Positions 51,375 through 59,900 of a stretch of DNA of 64,000 nt are shown here, in pieces. Every line of letters starts with the position of its first letter. The first letter of the stretch is position 1. The position numbers were made by a program, and so were the translations under genes. The notes beneath the pieces were generated by a model. That model saw only the letters and a program-made list of their open reading frames with translations. It had not been told where the DNA came from and searched no databases. The stretch lies in assembly GCA_966211965.1 (NCBI GenBank), contig CBIHON010000004.1, positions 156,822-220,821 of the forward strand, written 5' to 3'. The DNA is from CBIHON01 sp966211965. GTDB taxonomy: Bacteria > Pseudomonadota > Gammaproteobacteria > Burkholderiales > Burkholderiaceae_D.

Positions 51375-52094
51375 GTGAAACGTTTCCTGTTTGCCTTGTG
51401 CCTGGCGAGCCCTTTCCCGGGCTCGGCGCAGGACATCATTAGCTTGAATTACAACGAGCGTCCGCCTTATCTGATGCCGGCCGCCGACGGGTCGGCCGGC
51501 GGCCTCACCGCAACCCCTGCAGCCAATGCCTTCAAGGCCGCCGGCATCCCGGTCATATGGAGCAAGCTGCCGACCAATCGCCAGCTGGCGCTGGTCAGGG
51601 AAACTATCGGCATGAATTGTGCGATAGGCTGGTTCAAGAATCCCGAGCGCGAACAGTTCGCCAAGTTCACCAAACCTATTTATCGCGACAAGCCGACCGT
51701 GATCCTGGCGAACAGCCGTTTTGTCGTCAAAGAGGAGACCAAGCTCGACAGCGTGTTGGCACGCAAGGATATCCGCGTGCTGGTGAAAGACAAATTTTCG
51801 TATGGTTCGTTTATCGATGGGCTGCTCGCCAGCCTGCGCCCGCGCACCGTCAGTACGGTCGCCGAAAATGTGCAAATGGTGCAAATGATCCAGGCCGATC
51901 GCGCCGATTTCATGTTCCTGGCGGAAGAAGAGGCAACCTACCTGGTAGAGCAGGCCGGATTCAAGCTGCAGGACTTTCACCTGATCCGCTTCCCCGACAT
52001 GCCGCCTGGAGAAAGGCGGTACATCATGTGCAGCAAGTCGGTGCCGGATGAAGTCATCGGCAAATTGAACAAGGTGATTGGCGAGGTCGAATGA
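51375..52094 (+). CDS. Periplasmic substrate-binding protein (family 3), copy 2
   Basis: Protein of 239 aa with a GTG start at 51375 and a signal peptide ending at about residue 18 (GSAQ). It is collinear with the upstream gene (NYNERPPYL, CAIGWFKNPEREQFAKFTKPIYRDKP in part, then IMCSKSVPDEVIGKLNK), so it arose by tandem duplication. The two have drifted most in the middle third, which suggests different ligands. Four bases separate them, so they are cotranscribed. Confidence 0.82.
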   Translation: MKRFLFALCLASPFPGSAQDIISLNYNERPPYLMPAADGSAGGLTATPAANAFKAAGIPVIWSKLPTNRQLALVRETIGMNCAIGWFKNPEREQFAKFTKPIYRDKPTVILANSRFVVKEETKLDSVLARKDIRVLVKDKFSYGSFIDGLLASLRPRTVSTVAENVQMVQMIQADRADFMFLAEEEATYLVEQAGFKLQDFHLIRFPDMPPGERRYIMCSKSVPDEVIGKLNKVIGEVE

Positions 52095-52142
52095 TGAATT
52101 CCTTGCGCGCAGGAAGGCTGACGGCGCAGTCGCAAGGCATGA

Positions 52143-53036
52143 TCATCGTAAACGTCCTTTCTCCTGCCTTTCCAGGAATTGGATAAAGCGAAAAGTCAGA
52201 CTTTCCCTGGGCGCGTTGGGCGGCCATACCGCGTACACCCCGAGCGCTTCCACACTCCATGCGGGCAAGGGTTCGATCAGGCGGCCCGCGCGGATTTCCT
52301 GTTCCACCAGGAAGAGCGGCGGCGTGGCCAAGCCCAGGCCGGCGCTTGTCAATTGACAGAGCGCATCGATGCTGTCCACCGTAATGCGCGGCGTGAAATC
52401 GATCTGGCGCACCTCGCCTTTTTTATTCGTCAGCGTCTTGGTGTCCGGCCGCATTTTGACGCCGATCCAATCCCAGCCGCTTAAATCTTCCGGCCTGCGC
52501 GGCTTCTTCTTATCGGCGAGAAAACCGGGCGAGGCGAGCAGTTTGCGTTTCACGTCGAACAGCTTCTTGCATTTCAATGTGCTGTCTTTCAAGGCCCCGA
52601 TCCGGATGGCAAGATCGATTCCCTCGCGGATCAGGTCTTGTTTCACGTCGCTGAAATTGATCGAGAGCGCGACCTTTGGATGGGCGTGCGCGAAGGCGGC
52701 AATGTCCTCGATCAGCGTGCCGCGCGAGAGAAATGCCGGTGCGGTGACGCTCAGTTTGCCCGACGGTTCCGCCGACCGCTGCGCGATTGCATTCAGACCG
52801 CTTTCAGCCGCGGCCAGGATTGCCTTGGCCGATTCGAATAGCTGTTCGCCATCGTGAGTGAGCGACAGCCGCCGTGTCGAACGATAGAGCAGCGCTACGC
52901 CCAGCCGCTCTTCCAATTGTGAAACGTGATGGCTGACCACCGAGGGAGACAGCGCCAGTTCCTCGGCGGCGCCGCGGAAGGACCCCGTCTCGACTGTCTT
53001 TGCGAAGATCGCCATGGCGCGCAGTTCATCAATCAT
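52143..53036 (-). CDS. LysR-family transcriptional regulator
   Basis: Protein of 297 aa. The N-terminal winged helix-turn-helix (about 5-62, with FAKTVETGSFRGAAEEL and SPSVVSHHVSQLEERLG) is followed by the substrate-binding LysR domain (about 90-290) of the CrgA/DsdC-like subgroup. It is transcribed divergently from the LysE-type exporter gene with 146 bases between, the usual arrangement for a regulator of its neighbour. A direct repeat of ATTCAAAT lies just upstream of its start. Confidence 0.9.
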   Translation of the reverse strand: MIDELRAMAIFAKTVETGSFRGAAEELALSPSVVSHHVSQLEERLGVALLYRSTRRLSLTHDGEQLFESAKAILAAAESGLNAIAQRSAEPSGKLSVTAPAFLSRGTLIEDIAAFAHAHPKVALSINFSDVKQDLIREGIDLAIRIGALKDSTLKCKKLFDVKRKLLASPGFLADKKKPRRPEDLSGWDWIGVKMRPDTKTLTNKKGEVRQIDFTPRITVDSIDALCQLTSAGLGLATPPLFLVEQEIRAGRLIEPLPAWSVEALGVYAVWPPNAPRESLTFRFIQFLERQEKGRLR

Positions 53037-53037
53037 T

Positions 53038-53068
53038 ATTCAAATATATCGCACAATGAAATTCAAAT
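53038..53068. promoter_or_regulatory. Direct repeat, candidate LysR operator
   Basis: ATTCAAAT occurs at 53038-53045 and again at 53061-53068, 23 bases apart (about two helical turns). It starts two bases from the LysR gene start, in the divergent intergenic region. The position suits autoregulation; the assignment is an inference. Confidence 0.35.
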
Positions 53069-53182
53069 AGCGCAGCTTATCACCGAATGCGAAGACGGCT
53101 ATCGTTGCTCCTGAAAACAGGGAAGCGGCTTTCCACCAATGCCTCATTCCTACCAACTTCAATCCGCAAAAGGAGGCAAGCC

Positions 53183-53773
53183 ATGCTATTGAGTTTTATC
53201 GTCGCCACCACCGTCGTCAGCTTGATGCCGGGGCCATCGATGATCGTGATCATGATGAATTCCATCGACCGCGGTTTGGCGCAAGGCATACAGACGATAG
53301 CCGGCGCCGTGCTGGCCGATGCGATCCTGCTGCTGCTCACCTTGTCGGGCGTCGGCACGATTCTCTATACGTCGGCGCTGGCGTTTTCCCTCTTGAAGTG
53401 GTTCGGCGTGCTGTACCTGATCTACTTGGGCTACGTGCAATTGAAAAGCAAAGTCGAGGAAGAGGAAAGCAAAGCGGCGCGTCCCGGAAATGCATTTCTC
53501 CAAGGCCTGGGCACCACGCTCCTGAATCCGAAAATCATCGGGTTCCTGATTGTCTTTTTCCCTCAGTTCCTGAATCGGGAAGAGAGCGTTTTAAAACAAT
53601 TGTTCGTTCTTGGCCCGCTTTTCCTGCTGATCGTTTTCATCGTATTTCTGCTCTGCGCGCTGGCTGCGCGAAGCATCCGGGGGGCGATGGCAAGCAGGAA
53701 AGGAAAAGTTGTTTTTAAAAATGTCTCCGGGATTTCATTGATCGGCTGCGGGCTGTTGTCGGCCGGAATGTAG
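53183..53773 (+). CDS. LysE/RhtB-family exporter
   Basis: Inner-membrane protein of 196 aa with about six helices of the LysE/RhtB amino-acid exporter family. The family motif MPGPSM is at about residues 14-19 and LLNPKIIGFLIVFFPQF at about 114-130. The ATG at 53183 has a GGAGG site 7 bases upstream; the frame runs open to 53087, but that part has no homology and overlaps the regulatory region. Divergent from the LysR gene. Confidence 0.88.
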   Translation: MLLSFIVATTVVSLMPGPSMIVIMMNSIDRGLAQGIQTIAGAVLADAILLLLTLSGVGTILYTSALAFSLLKWFGVLYLIYLGYVQLKSKVEEEESKAARPGNAFLQGLGTTLLNPKIIGFLIVFFPQFLNREESVLKQLFVLGPLFLLIVFIVFLLCALAARSIRGAMASRKGKVVFKNVSGISLIGCGLLSAGM

Positions 53774-53962
53774 CAGGCGAAACGGAGTGCGGAGCAAGCT
53801 TTTTATCTTTATTTTCCGGGAGGGAATCTTGTAAATTTTGGCGGGGAAATATAAAGAATTGTTGGGAATATTTTAATGGCGATTTGTCACTTGTTTGCAT
53901 TAGAATAACAGGCGAATTTTCCTGTTCCGCCCTTCAATTCTTTCTCCTAGCCAAGGCCAGCA

Positions 53963-56401
53963 ATGAGAGTCTTTACAGCGCACACCCCTGTTCCCGACAT
54001 GCTATTTCACGCCATGACAGGCAGGGAAGAAATCAGCCGCCTCTTCCAGTATCGGCTGAGCCTGGCAAGCCTGGACAACAGCATCCCGATGCAAGCCATG
54101 CTCGGCCAGTCGGTAACCATCGAAGTCGAGCGGGAAGACCGCAGCCGCCGCTACATCAATGCCTGCGTGACGGAATTCTCCCAATCGCAGCGCTTCGGTA
54201 GATATTTCATCTACGAAGCCCTGCTTCAGCCCCAGCTTTTTTTCCTGACACTGACCAATGACTTCCGCATCTTCCAAAAGATGACGGCGCGCGATATCGT
54301 CAAGAAACTGTTGTCGGAAAACGGCATCCAGGTCAAGGACCAGTTGACCGGCTATTACCGCATGCGTGACTACACGGTCCAGTACAACGAATCGACCTTC
54401 AACTTCATCAGCCGCCTGCTGGAGGAAGAGGGCGCATCGTACTGGTTCGAACATGCGATGGGTGTGCACACCATGGTGCTGTCCGACAGCATCTCATCGC
54501 GGCCCATTTTGCCGTCGCATGCCGCCATACCTTATTACCCGGAAGGGATAGCCGGCATTCCTGACTGCGAACACATCAGCTTCTGGGGCATTTCCCAAAC
54601 CGTCAACACCGGCAAGCTTACCCTGCGCGACTACGATTTCAAAAAACCCAAGGCCGACCTCAACGTCATTCAGCCTTATCCGCGCAGCCACCCGCACAGC
54701 CGCCAGGAACGCTACCACTACCCGGGCGGCTACCGTGAAGCCGGCGACGGCACCAACTACGCCCGCGTCCAGGCCGAAGCGCTGCAGACCACGCACGAAC
54801 GCGCCACCGGCCGCACCAACGTGCGCGGCTTCGCCGTCGGCTACCGCTTCAACCTCACCAACTGCCCGCGCAAGGACCAGAACCGCGAATACCTGATCGT
54901 CGCCGCCGACATCGACTGGGCCGACAACAGCTACGAAACCGGCGTCGCCTCCAGCGTCGTCGTCCACGAAACCAGCTTCAACGTCCAGCCCACCAGCGAA
55001 ACCTTCCGGCCCGAACGGCTGACCCCCTATCCGGTCGCCTACGCCAGCGACACCGCCATCGTCACCGGCCCGCCCGGCCAGGAAATCTGGGTCGACGAAT
55101 ACAACCGCATCAAAGTGCAGATGGCCTGGGACCGCGAAGGCAAGTTCGACGAAAATTCCTCGTGCTGGATACGCGTCGAAGAATCCTGGTCCGGTTCCCA
55201 GCGCGGCACCATCACCATCCCGCGCATCGGGGACGAATGTCGGATTGAATACATCAACGGCAATCCCGACCATCCCATTGTCACCGGCCGTTTCTACAAC
55301 GCCGACAACATGCCGCCCTGGAAGCTGCCGCAAAACGCCACCCAGTCCGGCATCCTGACGCGCTGGAGCAAAGGCGGAGGCGGCGGTAACCGCCTGCGCT
55401 TCGAAGACAAGAGAGGCGAAGAACACCTGGAACTGTCCACCGACTACGGCTACACCCAATTGAACATGGGGTACCTGAAGAACCAGGGCAATCACACGCA
55501 GCGCGGCTACGGCTTCGAGCTGCGCACCAACCTGTGGGGCTCGGTGCGCGCCGACAAAGGCCTGCTGCTCTCCACCTACACCCAGGACCACACCACCCAG
55601 CACGCCAGCGACAACGTCGACGGCCATGAAGCGCTGGGCGAAGCGCTGGCCTCGGGCAAGGCCCGCGCCGAAGCCAGCCAGCAAGCCATGGACATGCTTA
55701 AGGACACCATCACCCAGCAAGTGCAGTCCGGCGTGAGCCAATTGCTCGGCGCGCTCGCCGGCAGCGCAGGCGGCCTGCTCAGCGGCCTGGCCTCCAAGGC
55801 CGTCAGCAATGCCGCCGGCGGCGGCAAGGAAACGCTGCTGCCCAAAGGCCACGACCCCGCCATGCCGGAAGCCGACCTGATGCACGAGTACGCCAAGAAA
55901 ATGGACAAGCCCATCGTCTCGGTCGCCAGCCCCGAAGGCCAGACCCTGCACAGCCCCAAGCCGGTGATCGTCGGCTCCGGGCAAAGCGTCTCGATCCATG
56001 CCAAGAACCACATCACCATGACCTCGGCCTCGCAACTGTCCGTCATGGCCGCCAAAGGCATGAGTACCCACGTCGAGTCCGGCGGGCAATCGACGGTGGT
56101 CAGCAAGGGCGACTGGGCCACGCGCGTGACCACCGGCGCGGCCAACGTGATCGCCCAGGACAACATCACCGTCAGTTCGCAGGCGGCGGACGTGAATGTG
56201 TGCGCCAAGAACAAGGTGGTGGTGGTGTCGCAGTCCGAGGACGTGGTGATTGCCGCGGCCAAGAGCATCACGCTGGTGTGCGGAAAATCCCTGATCACGA
56301 TGGATGCAGAGGGCAATATCACCATCCAGGGCAAGAATGGCGCGGTGCATTTTTCCGATGTGCTGGACCAGCAGGGCAAGGAAATCAAACTCAACTGCTG
56401 A
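53963..56401 (+). CDS. vgrG: Type VI secretion spike protein VgrG
   Basis: Protein of 812 aa. The N-terminal gp27-like domain (about 1-330) and gp5-like OB-fold (about 370-460, with RIKVQMAWDREGKFDENSSCWIRV in part) are followed by the needle-like C-terminal part (DUF2345, about 640-800) in which short beta repeats form the spike (VNVCAKNKVVVVSQSEDVVIAA region). An alanine-rich helical insert lies at about 545-620. The end lacks an enzymatic extension, so the cargo is loaded through the downstream PAAR-Rhs protein. It begins the effector cassette; no T6SS structural genes are in the window. Confidence 0.92.
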   Translation: MRVFTAHTPVPDMLFHAMTGREEISRLFQYRLSLASLDNSIPMQAMLGQSVTIEVEREDRSRRYINACVTEFSQSQRFGRYFIYEALLQPQLFFLTLTNDFRIFQKMTARDIVKKLLSENGIQVKDQLTGYYRMRDYTVQYNESTFNFISRLLEEEGASYWFEHAMGVHTMVLSDSISSRPILPSHAAIPYYPEGIAGIPDCEHISFWGISQTVNTGKLTLRDYDFKKPKADLNVIQPYPRSHPHSRQERYHYPGGYREAGDGTNYARVQAEALQTTHERATGRTNVRGFAVGYRFNLTNCPRKDQNREYLIVAADIDWADNSYETGVASSVVVHETSFNVQPTSETFRPERLTPYPVAYASDTAIVTGPPGQEIWVDEYNRIKVQMAWDREGKFDENSSCWIRVEESWSGSQRGTITIPRIGDECRIEYINGNPDHPIVTGRFYNADNMPPWKLPQNATQSGILTRWSKGGGGGNRLRFEDKRGEEHLELSTDYGYTQLNMGYLKNQGNHTQRGYGFELRTNLWGSVRADKGLLLSTYTQDHTTQHASDNVDGHEALGEALASGKARAEASQQAMDMLKDTITQQVQSGVSQLLGALAGSAGGLLSGLASKAVSNAAGGGKETLLPKGHDPAMPEADLMHEYAKKMDKPIVSVASPEGQTLHSPKPVIVGSGQSVSIHAKNHITMTSASQLSVMAAKGMSTHVESGGQSTVVSKGDWATRVTTGAANVIAQDNITVSSQAADVNVCAKNKVVVVSQSEDVVIAAAKSITLVCGKSLITMDAEGNITIQGKNGAVHFSDVLDQQGKEIKLNC

Positions 56402-56438
56402 TGCAGCTCCCGTAAAGCTTTTACAAGGAAACAGACTC

Positions 56439-56873
56439 ATGCTCTACCATTTCAACGAAGGCAGCATCCAGGCACCGGACGCGCTCAAGGACCGCACGCT
56501 CCACACCCTGGTGCCGTATGGCGCAGGCGTCGGTTTCACGCTGGTCATCGGACGCGACGAACTCGAACCAGGCGAAACGCCGGAGGCATTCCTGGATCGG
56601 CAATTGAATGAACTGGCAAAACAAGTCAGCAAATTTCAGCAGACCCACCGCGAAACGATTTATCTGGGCGGTTCGGCCAAGGGAATCGCGGGCATCCGGC
56701 TGGAGTTCCAGTTCAAGCAAAGAAACCAGATGATCTACCAGCGCCAGGGCGTCTTCCTGATGCCGGACAAAAAAACCATCCTCAGCTTTACCGGCAGCGC
56801 CGCCGCGCCTTTCGACGCCGCCCAGAAAAAACTCTGGGACGAAGCAATCGCCAGCTTCACGCCGCGCGCTTGA
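56439..56873 (+). CDS. Eag-type T6SS effector chaperone (DUF1795/DcrB)
   Basis: Protein of 144 aa of the DUF1795/DcrB fold. Eag proteins of this family hold the transmembrane segments of prePAAR effectors before secretion. Visible features are VPYGAGVGFTLVIGRDEL near residue 25 and the repeated beta-strand pattern to the end. AAGGAA precedes the ATG at 56439; the frame is open further upstream within vgrG. It lies between vgrG and a PAAR-Rhs gene with the prePAAR motif, the normal Eag position. Confidence 0.87.
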   Translation: MLYHFNEGSIQAPDALKDRTLHTLVPYGAGVGFTLVIGRDELEPGETPEAFLDRQLNELAKQVSKFQQTHRETIYLGGSAKGIAGIRLEFQFKQRNQMIYQRQGVFLMPDKKTILSFTGSAAAPFDAAQKKLWDEAIASFTPRA

Positions 56874-56937
56874 ATTAGAACCGTCGCCGGCCTCCCGGCT
56901 TTTTCCTTTCGACTGAACCATCACGCGAGACAACACC

Positions 56938-59900
56938 ATGGCGCAAGCTGCTGCACGATTTGAAGATCCAATCGGCCACATGTCGGTCTGGGGCCGATTG
57001 GCACGAGTCGCGCTGAACGTCGGCACCAGCCTGCTGGAAGGTGTCGCCGTGGCCGCGTTGATCACGGTCGCGGTGGGCGGTTCCATCGCCACGATGGGCT
57101 GCGGCGCCATCATCGTCGGCGGCCTGGTCGCGGGCTTTATCGGCGGCGCCACCGGCTACACGGACTGGAAGCGAAAAAAGATAGACGATCTGGTGTCGCA
57201 TTTCGACTCGCCCACCATCACCGGCAAGATCATCTCCGGTTCCAGCAACGTCAAGATCAATAATATCGCCGCCGCGCGCGCCGAAATCGATGTCGCGCAA
57301 TGCTCCAAGCACTCGCAACCGCCGCAAATGGTGGCGCAGGGTTCCGACAGCATCTTCATCAACACCTTTCCCGCCGCCCGCAAAGACGACAAGATCGCCT
57401 GCGGCGGCGCGATTGCCGCAGGCAGTCCGAACGTCTTCTTCGGCGGCGGCACCACCACGGTATGCGAGATCGCCGAAGACCGGGACTGGTGGGAAACGCC
57501 CCTTGAAATCGGCATCGGCCTCTTGATGATGCGCGGCGGCGCCTGGGCTCGGCTGGGATGCCTGGGTGTCGGCCTGCTGGCCGGCATGGTGGGTGACAAA
57601 TTGGGCAGGGGCTTCCGCTCGCTGATCGGCTACCCGGTCAATCCCGCGACCGGCGGCAAAATTCTTGACGGCGGCACTGAAACCGACTTCGTCCTGCCCG
57701 GTCCGCTGCCGATCGAATGGAGCCGCTTCTACAGCAGCCACGACCATCGCGATGACGGCATGTTCGGACAGGGCTGGAGCGTGCCCTACAACATCGAGCT
57801 GCAGATCACCCGCGATGAGGAAGGCCGGGAAAGCATCTGTTACATCGACTTCCAGGGCCGGAAAATCGACTTCCCCGCCTTGGCCCCCGGACAAAGCAAT
57901 TACGCCGCCGTCGCCGGCGTCATTCTCGGAAGAACCGAAGGCGGGCACTATCAAATCCAGACCCTGGATCAGCAGTATTACCTGTTCGGCGCGCCGGCAG
58001 CCGGCGTGCCCCTGCAGACTCTCAAGCTCAAGCGCATCCAGGACATCCACGGCAACTGGATTGCCTTGCGCCATGACGCCGCAAGGCGCCTGATCGCCCT
58101 AGCCGACAGCATCGGCCGGCTGATCGACATCGACTACAGCGGCGACAGCCTGCGCGCGGATGCGGTGCGCCTCACGCAAGCGGCGGAGGGCGAGCAGACC
58201 GGCACGTTGGTGCGCTACCGCCACGACCAGGCCGGGCAACTGGCCGAAGTCATCGACCGCGCCGGCAATCCCGTGCGCCGCTTTGCCTACCGCGACCGCC
58301 TGATGACCGAACACGGCGATGCCAAAGGCTTCACCTGCCATTACGAGTGGCAAGCCGCAGGTGCCGGCAATGGTCCGGAAGGCGACCGGCGCGTCGTACG
58401 CCACTGGACCAATGACGGCGAGAGTTACCGCATCGATTACGCGCTCGCCCCCGAAGGCGGCAGCACCACCGCCACCGATCAGCTGGGCCGCGTCCAAAGC
58501 TGGAGCTGGGATGCCCACTACAACCTGACCGGCTACCGCAATGCGCTCGGCCACGCCTGGCAGCTGGAATGGAACGAAGACCGCAAGCTCACCCGCGCCA
58601 CCGGCCCCAGCGGCAACACCCTGCAATACGACTACAACGATCTCGGCCTGATCGTCGCCGAAACCGATCCGCTGGGACGGCGCACCACGACTCTGTGGCA
58701 TGAGCGCTGGGCCGCGCCCCTCAAGATCGTCCAGCCCGATGGCGGCACCTGGCGCTATGCCTACGACGATCGCGCCAACCTGATCCGCGTCACCGACCCG
58801 GCACAGCATGACACCGAATATGCATACGAACCGCGCGGCCTGCCGATACTGGTCACCGACGCCAAAGGCGGCAGAAAACGCCTGGCCTGGAACAGCCGCG
58901 CCCAGCTCATCGCATACACCGACTGCTCCGGCAAAACCACGCGCCACGAATACGACGGCCGCAACAACCTCGCGCGCAGCATCGACGCCCTCGGGCAAGC
59001 CACCGAATACGCATACGACCCGGCAGGGCGTCTCACCAGCCTCAACTTCCCGGACGGGTCGAGCCGCCACTACCGCTACGATCCGGCCGGACAGCTTACC
59101 GCCGCCATCGACCCGCTCAATCGCGTCACCGGCTTCCAGTACAACCTGCGCGGTCACCTCGTCAGGCGCGACGACGCTGCTGGCCGGCACATCAAATGCA
59201 GTTACGACAAAGCGCACCGCCTGTCCATGCTGGTCAACGAAAACAACCAGCCCTACCGTTTCCGCTATGACGACGCCGACCGCATGGTCGAAGAAACACG
59301 CCTCGACGGCACGCGCCAGCAAATCGAGTACGACCTGCTCGGCCTGGCCAGCGCCGTCACTGATCTGCCCGGCGATGATGACGTGGTCGAAGGGCATCAA
59401 CCGGTGCAGCCGATCCGTATCGAACTACAGCGCGACGCGCTAGGCCGCCTCATCGAGAAGCGTACGCCCGATGCGCGTTACCAATACAGTTACGACCTGA
59501 TGGACCGCCTGCTGCAAGCTGAAAAAATGACGGCCGACGGCCAGCCCCTGCACAGCAACCGCTTCGGCTACGGCAAGCTCGGCGAACTGCTCAAGGAAGA
59601 ATCCATCGACGCAGTCGCGGACAGCCGCAGCGAACTGCAGTACGCCTACGACCCGCTGGGCAACCGCATTGCCACCATGCTGCCCGACGGCAGGACGCTC
59701 AATCACCTCTACTACGGCAGCGGCCACCTGCACCAGATCAATCTCGACGGCGCCTTGATCGCCGACTTCGAGCGCGACGACCTGCACCGCGAAGTCCTGC
59801 GCACGCAAGGGCGCCTCACCAGCCGCTACGCCTATGACCCGCTGGGCCGCAAGACCGCAGTCTGGACCCAGCCCGCCATTCTCAATCCCGGCGCCTGGCA

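Noticed and set aside
54494..56440. 648-codon minus-strand frame inside vgrG
   Set aside because: Shadow of the VgrG reading frame, rich in Gly, Ala, Val and His as expected from antisense of GC-rich code.
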